Positions 33,709-44,370 of a stretch of 64,000 bases of DNA are shown here, one piece after another. Below the pieces are notes generated by a model that saw nothing but the letters and a program-made list of their open reading frames with translations, was not told the DNA's origin and did not search any database. The position numbers and the translations under genes were made by a program. The stretch comes from Cerioporus squamosus (taxonomy: Eukaryota; Basidiomycota; Agaricomycetes; Polyporales; Polyporaceae), in assembly GCA_022592435.1 (NCBI GenBank), contig JABYQS010000125.1, positions 1-64,000 on the forward strand, in the 5' to 3' direction. Position 1 is the stretch's first letter, and every line of letters starts with the position of its first letter.

Positions 33709-36035
33709 TCATACAATCGCGTAATATACTTTCCAGAACCACCGCCAGCGTCCATGGAGCTTCGCCTCTCTCTGCTCGTCGTCAGCGAGGTCCTCCGCCT
33801 CCTCGTGGTGCTCGTCCCGCCTCAAGTCGACGATTTTTATGTCGACTTGGTCGTTGTACGTCAGCACATTCCATACACGTCGTGGGATGCTGGGATGCTG
33901 GGGCACGGGCTCTGTGTCCGTTGGCAGGGCAGTCTGCGTGGACAAGGGGCGGGGGCGCCGGACGAGCATGTAGCCGACGTACATGACGATGAGGACGGGG
34001 ATTTCGATGTAGAACGAGACAAAGTCCACTGCGGTGAACGTGGGGATGACGGATGACCATCCCTGAACTGTGCAAGCAGAAGCGATCAGACGGGTGTGTG
34101 TCTAGTCAACACGAGGGGGACACTCACTGATGATGATAGCAGCCACTGAGATGACCACGAACGGCGGGCCCCAGGGCCACGTCCAGGCAGCACGGAACTT
34201 GAGTTCACTGAGAGGACGGCCCTGACGTATCCAAGCCCGCCGGAACTTCCAGCTCGCAAGCCCAATAGAGAACCATGCGATCTAAGACGGACACGTGAGC
34301 CGATGTCTATGGAGCTTGGGCGACGGGTGAGGCATACCTGGTTGGACACACCGACGATGTTCTGCAGCCAGCTCCACAGCTCACCGCTACCGATGAAGCT
34401 GGAGCCGAAACATAGTGCACTGATACTACTGGTCGCGGCGAGGGCAACGAGCGGAACACCGTTCCTCGACGTCCAGCCGAAGATGGAGGGCGCTTGGGGA
34501 GGCTGAGTAACAGCGAGGCCGTAGAGCACACGCGTGCCGGCGAAGAGCGCATGGTTGCCCGCGGAGAGGACCGAGGTCAGGATGACCGTGTTCATAAACG
34601 AAGCAGCGACAGCTGGAGGGCGTATAGTGAGCGTGATGTCCCGAACCACCAAAAATTGTGCGACGTACTCGAGCCCGCCATCTGGAAGACGATAGTGAAC
34701 GGAGACGTAGTGGTCTCCTTGTTCGACAGATTAGGGTAGTTGTAAGGTACGTTGAGCCCCATTAACAGGATGCTGAGGATATAGAACAACAAGATTCTGC
34801 GAACGGTTAGGGCTTGGTCAGTCGCTAGTCCAGGTACGGTGTGGACGTCGCTCGGCTCACCTCCAGAAAACAAATTCACAACACGGGGCATGTTTCGCGA
34901 CGGGTTTTTCGTCTCGCCAGCCGTGATACCAAGAGATTCCGTTCCACCATCTATCATAGGGTTAACTGGGTTAACGGCAGTCTCATTGCTGAACGTTCAA
35001 GGTACGTACACGCGAAGCTGGCCGTTACGAACACCCGCGCAAACCCTCCAAATCCACCGACAAATGGGGCCCCCGGAATTTGCCAATTTTTACCACCGAT
35101 GTATTCATGCGCCTGATTACCGCCCACATTGACCGCGATACCAAGGATGATGAAGACGATGACGGTGACGACTTTGAGGGAGGACAGCCAATACTCTGTA
35201 CGTTGCGTTCAGATTGAGTATGACGTCACAGCATGAGTACACGTACCAAGTTCACCGTACGCGCGAACATGAATGGCGTTGACGGTCACCAGGAACACCC
35301 AGAAGATGAGACTGATGACCCATGTGTGCCAGGTGGTCCAGTACTGCAGGACGAGCTGGGCGGCGGTCAGGTCGGATGCAACCGAGACAGCGTCGTTGAA
35401 CCAGTAATTCCAAGAGAGCGCGAAGCCGTAAGAAGGGGAGAAGAAACGCGTGGCATATGCGTTGAAAGAACCTGGCAAGAAGGTTAGTATGCAGGTTGGA
35501 GAGGGTAGGAACGCAAAGAACAGAGAGGACACGGAGCACATGCAATTCAGATACTTGGCCTCGTTGGCTATTCACAGGGCTAGGCGAGTGGGGTCGCAGG
35601 GTATACTGTACGTCTCCCGACAGCTCGTAACCAGAACACAACGAAGAGTGTGGGGATCACAAAGTTATGAGCTATGTACTCACCAGCAACCGGGTACTGC
35701 GTAGCCATCTCTCCCAGCAGGAGTAGTGTGACATACACAATAAACCCCACGATCCCGTAGCACAGCAGCATGCTCGCTGGCCCTCCTTGCGCCAAAGACT
35801 TGCCCGTTCCCAAGAACAGCCCAGTTCCGATCGTCCCAGCAATAGCGATCATGGACACCTGTCGCGCGGAGAGAGCTCGATGCAGCCCCGCCCTCGGAGG
35901 CACGGGGAGGGCGCCGATGGGCTGCTCGTACTCTTCATGGTCGTGTACGTCGTCGCTGAAAGATGCCGCCTTTGACTTCCGGGGGGATGCGGGGAGCGAG
36001 GCAGCCTCTGCGTCGTGATGGCGGGAGGAAGACAT
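33709..36035 (-). CDS. Amino-acid permease, AAT/YAT family
   Basis: Proton-coupled amino-acid transporter of the plasma membrane, APC superfamily. Exons, transcript order: 36035-35684, 35471-35247, 35195-35010, 34950-34861, 34796-34669, 34612-34338, 34281-34128, 34067-33709. After a ~60-residue cytosolic N-terminus comes the family signature ALSARQVSMIAIAGTIGTGL with FLGTGKSLAQGGPASML. It continues with MATQYPVAGSFNAYATRFF, LSWNYWFNDAVSVASDL, YGGTESLGITAGETKNPSRN, NHALFAGTRVLYGLA and GWTSRNGVPLVALAATS. About 12 membrane helices are expected. One base is lost at about 34870-34876 (VVNFVFWRILLFYILSILLM is recovered by restoring it), giving 589 residues. Substrate range cannot be read from sequence. 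The first intron (212 bp) is long. Confidence 0.9.
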
Positions 36036-36614
36036 GGTCCCGCGAGTTCAGCGCTGTTCAGCCCGAAGCTTGTCGAGTCTCCCCAGACGCGTGCGACCCT
36101 AGGATCCGGAGTTCCACAAGAAGGCAATGGCAGGTGGCTGAAGAAACGTGGAACTTCCGAGCTGGAGGCATGGTTATATGGATGTGACTTCTGAGCAAGC
36201 AAGACAAGTTTTCTCGGGCGGCGCTTATGAGGTGGTATTGCGCACGGATGGTGCAAGTCGGCTACTTGCTCGCCGCATGGAGAAATCCCAGGCACGCTAT
36301 TCAACGACACCATGGATCCACGAGCATCCATTTTCAGGCAAACATACATCTGGCATATTGGAGCTAGGAAAGAGTCGCGACGAAAGGCAAGTGAAGTTGG
36401 CATATGTACTACGGTGGAATCCGAGATAAGTAATTGACCAGGGCTCAGACGAACACTGGGAGAACATATGATACACAACTGTACGTGACAACATGATGGA
36501 CAGCGAAGCGTTAGAAGTACAGGTAAGCTACAAGTCGAGCGAATGCGACTTTGGAGTGGGGCGATATCCAGTGTCCGTGTGGCATGCGGGTTCATGTACG
36601 CGAAGAGTCGAGCC
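36036..36614. other. Intergenic, no gene called
   Basis: 579 bp upstream of the permease and downstream of the small NTF2-like gene; nothing recognised. Confidence 0.4.
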
Positions 36615-37129
36615 TTACACCCGGAAGAGAGCCGAGTTCCCCTCCATCTTCAGGAACCGGATCCGCTCTTGGCCCTCCTGCTCGCCAACCCTGATGAATA
36701 TTCGTAATTCTGTGAGTCAACGGTCTGCGATGAAGAATTCTCAGATACTCACGAGGCTTCGGCTAGGACGACCTCTGGAATGTGGTGGCCAGGAGGCGTA
36801 AACTCGACCTCAGTGCTCAGCTGGGAAATCCGAACATGAGTAACCAATTGCTGACATCGATAGAGCGGAGAGAAACATACCACAGTAGGCTGGAGCGGCA
36901 AGCCATGATGACCACCCTCCTGCATCACCTTGACGTCCTCCGGGTTCCACCTCTTCTGGAGGTTGAGGAGACTATCTTTGAGCTCTTCTCGGTTGACGGT
37001 GTGACCGCAGATGGTGCCACGGGCTTCGGGCATGAAGACTTGGTTGAAGCGGACAGTGAACATATCCACTGGGCCCGGACCCATGTGCATGCCACCGTGT
37101 GGGGGCATGGAAATGTGCGGGGAGGACAT
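36615..37129 (-). CDS. Small NTF2-like fold protein (tentative), unknown function
   Basis: Exons, transcript order: 37129-36881, 36820-36753, 36690-36615; 130 residues, phases consistent. The body contains VDMFTVRFNQVFMPEARGTI, CGHTVNREELKDSLLNLQKR and WNPEDVKVMQEG, then STEVEFTPPGHHIPEVVLAE and a basic end, GQERIRFLKMEGNSALFRV. The alternating helix/strand pattern with F-x3-F, TICG and a closing strand pair recalls SnoaL/NTF2-like proteins, but no catalytic residue can be named. The start at MSSPHIS is the most likely of several in-frame Met codons; MPPHGG, 21 bases downstream, is an alternative. A different acceptor at 36709 would add an ELRIFIR stretch but breaks the frame. Confidence 0.6.
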
Positions 37130-38739
37130 CAGTTCGCAAAGGGAGTCGGAAAGCCAGTGGCCTGAGTTGCAGCAACAGATGTCATGGCTCGAGTGTGAAA
37201 GAGACGGGGTATGAGACGTATGCAAGACGTGGTGAAGTGTTGTTGGTGTTGGGATAAATAAAGACGTTCGCAAACAGCGACTCTAGTTATATGGTCGCAT
37301 TCGTGTTCGAGAATATTTCGGGCATGCAGCCTGAAGCCGCCGACGCAGTATTCCAGGCAAGCCCGAGGCCAGCCCCTACAAGTCCCTGCGAAAAGCTGTC
37401 GCCGAAGGTCGGTCCGCTGACGGGCGTGAAGATACATGACAGGGTCCGCACGGCACCAACAGGCTCAGCCCGGGCACGAGAAACCGTGTCGACAGACCCA
37501 AGTTGGGACGAGAGGAGCGAGTCAAGCCCACGCCGCACTGTCCAGACCGTGACCATTGAAGACGGAGCCGGGAGCCAGGCTGGAGCCAAACCGGCGAGTA
37601 TTCCTGGCCAGGAGAAGGAGACAGGTTTCGTAGGCAGCATTAGCAAACTTGTCAGGAGTGAGAGAGTCGGGTCTAGATAATAGCCAGTCCGCGTCGAGGG
37701 CATAGGCCGTGGGCCCCACCTAGAGCGCTCGGACGTGGGGAAAGTTACATTGCATGCATAGCCAGGCTGGTACGGAAGACTGAGTGAGTTATTATCGCTT
37801 GGTAGGGAGGTTGAGGACGACCACCGCAAGACTGTCCGGTATTCGTGGCAGGTGTAGCGGTATCGAATGGCAGGAAGACGGATATACAACCCGCGTTCGT
37901 GATCGCGTCGCTGAGCTTGCTCGGGGTTATGAGTATGGCAACTTCCGCTCCAAAGTACAGCAGATGCGTGATACCGTTGGAGTGTTTTCGACCGCGTTAA
38001 GAGACGTTCATTCACAGCTGCTCGGTGTTGGGGACCGCAAGCATATCGTCTCCCAGCACGGATGGGCAGCGATCGCGGCCAGGTCTGCCCACTGTTTACC
38101 CGGACTTGCCGTATTTCCTCTGGTGACAACACAAGTTAGCACAACGCCTTCTGAAAGTCCAGCGTGACTGTGCCCCCAGGAATGTACTGACATCTGCGAG
38201 TTCGTGAACGAGAAGGTCAGAACGGCAAACGGAAGGAGGTCGTACTAGCACGGATAGCACTATCACCTGTCGGGGTTCGCCGAGAGCCTCGTGGGAGTTC
38301 TTATGTAGGTGTTCTCTCACTGCATATGCGGGTTTGTTCTTGACAGACTCAGAACTGGTAGCTACATATCTTCCACGAGTTATCGACATGCCTCATAAGA
38401 TACTACTACTGGAGACCAACAATGGCGAAGGTGCCGCAGCCCTGTAAACTCGACTGCAGTGGCACCACGGCTACGAAGGTGAGGATGTCAAAGGCGACAG
38501 CACACGTACAACAAGCCCTGCGATAGCCGGCCCACGCCGAAGCTCCAGTGGGAAAGCGCAGCTCCGAGTCTTCTCTGGAGACCACTCAGCGCAGGAGTTT
38601 CCTCAACGTGATTCCAACTCGAAGTCGGACTGCACGCCGGGTTCACGACGCAGCCGGTGATAGGTGAGTGCTTTATGAGAACGAGGCCTACTCCTATGCT
38701 TTACAACACTCATCCACCGCACTTGCATAGGTTGACAAG
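37130..38739. promoter_or_regulatory. Divergent intergenic region, 1.6 kb
   Basis: Lies between the NTF2-like gene (-) and the alpha/beta hydrolase (+). A 281-codon minus-strand frame (37287-38132) begins with GTG, shows no domain and is contradicted by open frames on the other strand, so it is not called. Nothing else stands out. Confidence 0.35.
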
Positions 38740-39995
38740 ATGGTCAACTCGCAGTTCTTGACCGTTCGCCGCCAACCCTTCAAGGGTCTCTATCTTGCTT
38801 ACCTTCTCGTCTCAACTGTCTTCGTGCGGGTGCCCTTGTGGACGATCACGTACCTTCCCCGCCGTAATCGACCTAGTCCGAAATGGTCTCTCCTGCGTAG
38901 CATCGTCGTCGTCGCCCACCGCGAGATCATCACAAAGCTCGCCGTACAGACTGGTTTGAAGACCAGCCACGATCCTCCGAAGTCAGACGACGAGCTCAAG
39001 GACGCGAAGTTCGTATGGATAGACGGCCTCACTGATGGGTCGGATGCCTTCTGTGGGGAAGTACGTCGTGCGGCCGACGCAACCGGGGTCCAAACCGCAA
39101 AGGTTGGGGCGTACTGGATCTTGAAGCCGGATGTGTCTGTCCCGGCAGACATGAAGGCCAAGCCAGGCGAACTTGTCGCCATGCACATCCACGGAGGCGC
39201 ATTCCATGTATGTAACCTCCCGCTTCTATGATGCCAGTTTTGTGACCGACTCTCCTTTGATTCCAGTTGGGCAGCGCCCATCCGGACTCCCCCACTTCCA
39301 ATCTCTGCCGTGGGCTGCTCGAACACTCGTCTAAGCTCGAAAGGGTGCTTGCCGTGGAGTACCGTCTCTCCGCAGCGCATCCGGATCCTCCCGCCAACCC
39401 CTTCCCTGCAGCACTCCTGGACTGCCTCGCAGCCTACCAGTATCTGATCAAGGACCTCGGCTTCGACGTCAAGAATATCACCGTCGCTGGGGATTCAGCG
39501 GGAGGAAACATCGCATTCGCCCTAGTGCGACACCTCGTGGAGAGTGCAATCCCAGGTCTACCTCCCCCAGGCCGTCTGCTCTCATGCTCAGCATGGCTGG
39601 ACCTTTCCGAGTCACACAACGAGCCGGGCTCGTCCTTGCACCGGAACCGGAGGAACGACATACTCGGAATGGGCCCCCAATACCCACGCGCCGCGTACCT
39701 CGGCCCGCTCGACATCGAGGAAGCGAAGACGAACCGCTACATCTCCCCGATCTCGCCTCACTTCGATGGGACGCAGGGTCTATTCAAGGGTTTCCCGCGT
39801 ACGTACATCTCAGCAGGTGGGCTGGAGACACTCCTGGACGACTCTATCCGTGTGGCGGAGAAGTTGAAGGAGGATGGCGTGGATGTTGTGCTCGATGTGG
39901 ATCCGGATTCGATCCATGACTTCACGGTGTTCGCATGGCACGAGCCAGAACGTACGCAGGGGTTGAAGAGATTTGCCAGGTGGTTGGACGAGTGA
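38740..39995 (+). CDS. HSL-type alpha/beta hydrolase (esterase/lipase family)
   Basis: Serine hydrolase of the hormone-sensitive-lipase-like class (alpha/beta hydrolase fold-3). Two exons, 38740-39207 and 39267-39995 (398 residues). An N-terminal hydrophobic segment (LYLAYLLVSTVFVRVPLWTI) probably anchors it in a membrane. Catalytic features: oxyanion motif HIHGGAFH, split by the intron after the second His; nucleophile elbow ITVAGDSAGGN; acid in a VDPD context and His in SIHDFTVFAWHEPE. Sequence such as VEYRLSAAHPDPPANPFPAA is usual for the family. Natural substrate unknown; similar fungal proteins act on small esters or sterol esters. Intact frame. Convergent with the membrane-protein gene at 40326. 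Confidence 0.9.
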
Positions 39996-40325
39996 AGTGC
40001 GTGTTTGCTCGACTCCAGTGATGCATGCAGGCTGCTAATCTTTGCGAGTCAGATCTGATGTACATAGGACTGCGGCGCTGCTGTTCTCTTAGGATCTCAC
40101 AAACTCGTGCTACATGTACAGTAACTATGCGATGGACAATTCGAACCAATGGAACGGTCAAGATGCTCACTGACCCTCAATTATCCACTCATTGTCGGCG
40201 AGAAGAGTCCAAGAACGTACGTACCTCTCTTAGTTCGTTCGGCGGGCGTACCGCACACACGCAAACGGATGCTTTTCGCACCTTCACACACCGACTAAAT
40301 TCCATTCAGCACCTCACACCCACGA

Positions 40326-40922
40326 CTACACAACCGCCGACCAACGGTGAGTATCGACCGGCAACGTGAGCTCATACTCCGCCTCGTCTCCAAGGAGGTA
40401 CCGACGGAGCGCGCAAAACATCGCCCTCGCAACTGCACCCAACACTCCCGCATGGAACGGGTCCAGGACCCGCTTCTCCGCGCCCGACTGGATCATGTAC
40501 GAGCCCATGACATAAGTCGCGACGACCAACGCATGGATGGACCAGCGCCGCACCCCCGCCGAGGACGCCCAGCTCTTCCGCAGCTCGTTCGCCGGTGCGA
40601 AGGTGCCCACGGCCTTGCACTCCTTGTACCGCATCGCGAGCGGCACGACGAAGTACAGGAACCCGGCGGGAACCGTCAGCGCCATCGCGGCCATACCGAT
40701 CTGCCAAGTCCCGCGACGCCACGCGAACGCGAAGTCGCCGCTGGAATCGAAGCCAGGGAGAACCTTGGAGATGCCGGCGAACAGGAAGTGGAGCGTGAGG
40801 ATGTAGAATGCCATCTCGAGGCCGTGGCGGCAGAGCTGCCCGAGGCGCATAAACGAGGGCCAGATCACGGTGAACTCGGTGGGGGGCGGGGGGTAGATGA
40901 AAGGGTTGGTAGCTTGGTCCAT
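40326..40922 (-). CDS. Multi-pass membrane protein, DPFHAGxLG family, paralog A
   Basis: Single-exon gene, 198 residues. Not recognised as a named family. It has four hydrophobic segments (around FYILTLHFLFAGISKVL, IGMAAMALTVPAGFLYFVVP, HALVVATYVMGSYMI and HAGVLGAVARAMFCAL). Conserved motifs shared with the genes at 41660 and 56951: LPGFDxSG, VPLAMRYKECK, GTFAPANELRKSW, GVRRW and DPFHAGVLGA. The N-terminus is Pro-rich (FIYPPPPTEF). A TATATAAA element on the minus strand near 41030 lies about 110 bp upstream of the start. Located between a hydrolase and its own paralog; function unknown. Confidence 0.75.
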   Translation of the reverse strand: MDQATNPFIYPPPPTEFTVIWPSFMRLGQLCRHGLEMAFYILTLHFLFAGISKVLPGFDSSGDFAFAWRRGTWQIGMAAMALTVPAGFLYFVVPLAMRYKECKAVGTFAPANELRKSWASSAGVRRWSIHALVVATYVMGSYMIQSGAEKRVLDPFHAGVLGAVARAMFCALRRYLLGDEAEYELTLPVDTHRWSAVV

Positions 40923-41659
40923 CCTGGCAGATACAACTGCGTTAGTCGGAGTATGCAGGTATTGTACTTAGAGCGCGACGCACCTTGGGGAGATTGGCGT
41001 TGGCTGGTTTGCTTGACTGACGGAATTGGGTTTATATACCATTCCGGACGGTGCATGTCCTTTTTTAGTTGAGGCGTATGCTGGCTGCCACGCGCTTCCG
41101 CCGGAAGCCGACTACAACAAAGGTATCCCGCGAAGGGACGGCTCTTCGAGTTGGTGGGTCATGGTCAGACACGTTGCAAGAAGCTGGCATGTCACTTGGT
41201 CATGGCACAGATGCATGAGCAAGCGGCGTGTTCATCGTGCTCCTTTGCTACCAGCGGCGGAGAGATGTGCGAAGGTGTTGAGAACAATAGGATCAGCAAA
41301 AGACTGCCTGAGTATATCGAGCATGGATGCGATGGGTGTAGTGCATTTGAAGCTCGTCCGAGACACGTTCTGCAGCTTCCTGAAGGTCACGCAAATCAGA
41401 ACCCTGACGAACAGGCACGCGCACGTCCGGCCGAGGGTGTGTATGGTAAGTATCGGAGACCGGAGGCGGGATCACTGAGCACGTACGAGCGCACACCATC
41501 AGCGATCTTATTGTTCTTCGCTGCTGCGTCTCGACGAACTTCGCCGACGACCGCCGGAAGAACTATGCGTCGAGGTAACACTTGTTGCTCGTAGATTTCA
41601 AGTGGACGGAAGCTACAGTATGGTCCATATCGATAGTTCACAAGAGCGTATCTTCACTG
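40923..41659. other. Intergenic between paralogs A and B
   Basis: 737 bp. It contains a TATATAAA-like box near 41030 serving paralog A (minus strand). No other gene recognised. Confidence 0.45.
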
Positions 41660-42352
41660 CTATGTCCAACGGGCTGGATGCACGTCAGCCGGCGGAAAGA
41701 CACTCCAGATCCGGTCTCGACATACCTCGTTGTCCCGCCACACGCCATCGCCGTCGTCTTCCCTCTCCATCTGCTTCAGCAAACGCTGCCATCGAGACAT
41801 CGGAGTTTGCAGTATGAGGTTCCCGAGCACACCCAGCGCCCCGGCATGGAATGGGTCGAGATGATGTGACTTCGGATCGGAGAGACTCAACACCATCGAC
41901 GTCCCGGCAAACGCTACTGCCGTCCCCGTCTGCGCGCACGCATCTCGCACACCTGGAGTCCAGAATGCAGGCGTCCACGACCTTCGCAACTTGTTTGCGG
42001 GGGCGAGCGTGCCCGCCACGGCGCATGCCTTGTATCGCAGGGCGAATGGAACGAAGAACGAGATGAACGCGGGAAGTAGGAGCGCACAGGAGGCGAAGAT
42101 GCCAATGAACCACGTCTTGTTTAAGGGGCTCGATATGAGGGCGCCGCTGGGGTCGAAGGCGGGCACGAAGCGCGAGAACCAGAAGAAGAAGAGGTGCGCG
42201 AGGAGGATGCCAGTGGAGCGTCCCAATGCGAGGAGACAGAGCGTGCTCAGACGCTTCATGGAAATCACGAAGAGCACAGTCTTCGTGCGGGCTATCGGAG
42301 GAGATGGAAGTGGCCGCTCATCGTCAAAGAATTGTATAGGCATGCTGAACAT
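41660..42352 (-). CDS. Multi-pass membrane protein, DPFHAGxLG family, paralog B
   Basis: Single-exon gene, 230 residues, the most diverged of the three family members. It keeps VPAFDPSG, VPFALRYKAC, GTLAPANKLRRSW, GVR and LDPFHAGALGVLG. Hydrophobic segments are at STGILLAHLFFFWFSRFV, WFIGIFASCALLLPAFISFF, GTAVAFAGTSMVLSL and HAGALGVLGNLIL. The C-terminus is longer and acidic/basic mixed (QMEREDDGDGVWRDNEV) and partly matches the WEENAHAPSD-type tail of paralog C only in being charged. Tandem to paralog A on the same strand, so probably a local duplication that diverged. Function unknown. Confidence 0.7.
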   Translation of the reverse strand: MFSMPIQFFDDERPLPSPPIARTKTVLFVISMKRLSTLCLLALGRSTGILLAHLFFFWFSRFVPAFDPSGALISSPLNKTWFIGIFASCALLLPAFISFFVPFALRYKACAVAGTLAPANKLRRSWTPAFWTPGVRDACAQTGTAVAFAGTSMVLSLSDPKSHHLDPFHAGALGVLGNLILQTPMSRWQRLLKQMEREDDGDGVWRDNEVCRDRIWSVFPPADVHPARWT

Positions 42353-42741
42353 AGTGCTGTGATCAGTAAATGAGAGTGACGGAGAACAACGGCCACTATT
42401 CTCGCACCTGCAGGGGGACGGGCAGTCAAAGGGAGGTAGTAGCAGGATCTGCTCGTCCTACATCGAGTCTTCGGTGGTGTCACTACTTGACAATGACTCT
42501 ATTCTTAGCCTCTTACGGCATCCCGCTGGCCAGGTACACCGGATACGACGGAGGCTATGTTGATGCATGACCTTGCATCACTCCAGGCCGTGACGGTGAG
42601 AGCCCCGGACGGCGTCTAGTACTTATATCACGAACTTGAGACGAGGTAGCACCGGTGTGCGCATTAGAAGGACACTAGAAAACATAGCGACGAGCAAAGC
42701 AAGAAACATGGGCAAGTGACAAGTAGCAAGCCTCGAGTCAT
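42353..42741. other. Intergenic
   Basis: 389 bp with nothing recognised; includes the promoter of paralog B. Confidence 0.4.
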
Positions 42742-44028
42742 TCACTCGTCGTCGTCTGCGAACTCGAGGGCTTGATACTTTCTCGCCTTCTTCGCTGGGT
42801 TCGCCAACGACGCGCCCTTCGGCCTCGCGACTGCCCCAATCCTGCTCTCTGAGCCCCGCACCAACCTGTGAGCCATAACAGACAGGTTCGCGGTGGACAG
42901 GAACGTACTTTGCAATGGGAGCAGCTTGGAGGGCTCGGTCATTATAGCGTTTTGCTCGCGTTTCGCCTTCTTGAGTTCGGCTCTGAGGGCTTCGATCTCC
43001 TCCTCAGCTTCCTCTGCCTTGCGCTTGTACCTCTCACTCTCCCTCGCGGGTTGAGTGTCTTCGCGCTCCTTCTCCTTGCCTCTATCCTTGGTCTTGTGTG
43101 AACTACTGTGCTTCGTCCTGGGGGCGGGCTCGGGGCTCGGTGTTCGCCGAGATGCTGTCTTCCTAGAGGAGCTTGTACCTGGGATTCATAGATGAGCGGA
43201 GAGCATAGGAAGTAGAGACTATGAAACGCGTACCTGCCGCAGGTGCTTCCACCTTCGACGGTTCGTATGCTGTTGTGGTCGGATGCAGGCGGCAACTTCG
43301 TGATTCAGCTTGCAAAGCAATCTGTTTACGAGCGTAAGTGGACGCGCATCGCCAGTGTGGACTAGTCTGTCATGCGGTTTGGTACTACTGGTTTCACTGT
43401 CGCAACCAGGGCGCAACAAACCACAATACTGCTCGGGTACCGAAGAGAACGCCTCCACCAGAATCTAGATTGGACTACGCACCTCTGTGAACACCTTCGT
43501 GGCAAAAGCAGCTGCGTCAGCCGGATCCAGCTCGACGAGTGGTACACGGATAGGCGTCTTCGCGCTCGTGCCTAGGACCAACTGTACCGCATTGCCTCGA
43601 GTCGGCTTCAGCATGCACATGCATAGCAAGTCAAGCCCTGTTCGGAAGCACGTACTTCGATATCCGCGCCTCTAGACGGGCTCCAGTCTCCTATGGTGAC
43701 TTGGCCCTTGACAAACGCGTCCGCCATCTTCTCCACCGCGGATTCGAGCAGGAAGGACGACACGCCGGAACCCTAGATGAGTAGGACAAGTTGCAGTATT
43801 TGCTTCTCACCTGGCCAGGGGAACACTCACGAATTGCTTCTTGACTTCCTTGTCTGTCCACCTTCCTCGCCACCATCTGCCCTCGTCTCCGGTCAAACCG
43901 ACGCGCACGGTCCAACTTGCGTCGTCCACGGACGAGATGATAACGAAACGGGCAGAGCCTTGGTATATCACTCGAACGAGCTCGTCCAGAGGCGAGAAAT
44001 GGGATATAACGTCAGAGTCTGATGACAT
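42742..44028 (-). CDS. PAXX/XRCC4/XLF-superfamily-like protein with Ku-binding-like C-terminus
   Basis: Exons, transcript order: 44028-43831, 43772-43656, 43581-43483, 43321-43234, 43178-42742; 312 residues, all phases consistent. The N-terminal ~150 residues alternate short strands and a helix (ARFVIISSVDDASWTVRVGL, SSFLLESAVEKMADAFVKG, IELVLGTSAKTPIRVPLVEL), in the order of an XRCC4-type head domain. A Ser/Arg/Pro-rich linker follows, then an ~40-residue coiled coil (RYKRKAEEAEEEIEALRAEL) and a basic tail ending GASLANPAKKARKYQALEFA-DDDE. That ending parallels the human PAXX C-terminus, where an SLINPG motif and a Val-Asp-Phe core before acidic residues bind Ku70. Assignment rests on architecture and this motif, not on a search. 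A GTACGT...CAG stretch of 43 bases at 42866-42908 looks intron-like, but removing it destroys the conserved end. Head-to-head with the kinase at 44371. Confidence 0.6.
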
Positions 44029-44370
44029 TATGCGGGCAGTTGAGGTGGTTGAAGGTCGAGCTGGAGAAGGACCGGACCCAACGACGCCACTAGAGTACTC
44101 GTACCGTGTAAGCGCCCGGAAGTCTATCTAATCTTATCTCTGCACAATCGGACCGTTGCCCGGGAATCGCAGTTGCTCAGCAGTGACTCTGACTCCGAGA
44201 TTGCGCAAAGTTGACTGACCAGTGACCCCCTCGTCCAACGGTACGGCAAATGCGACAGTGGGTGTTGTCACTGTTGAGCTTGTCTGACCCATTCCAAGTC
44301 CTGCAGATAGCGCTCCGCGGAGAGAACCAGGAGTACTACTATACTAGTACTACTGGCACCGTTCCACACG
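44029..44370. promoter_or_regulatory. 342-bp divergent promoter, PAXX-like / NRK
   Basis: Short head-to-head spacer containing ACTACTATACTAGTACTACT near 44336, an AT-rich stretch about 30 bp upstream of the kinase start. No other element identified. Confidence 0.45.

Noticed and set aside
36691..36709. Alternative acceptor extending the last exon of the NTF2-like gene
   Set aside because: It would add an attractive ELRIFIR segment but needs a frame change; the acceptor at 36690 gives an intact frame.
37287..38132. 281-codon minus-strand open frame
   Set aside because: Starts with GTG, has no domain, signal or family-like block, and competing frames are open on the other strand; likely chance.
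42866..42908. Possible 43-bp intron in the PAXX-like gene (GTACGT...CACAG)
   Set aside because: Good-looking splice sites, but length is not a multiple of three and removal destroys the conserved C-terminal motif and stop.
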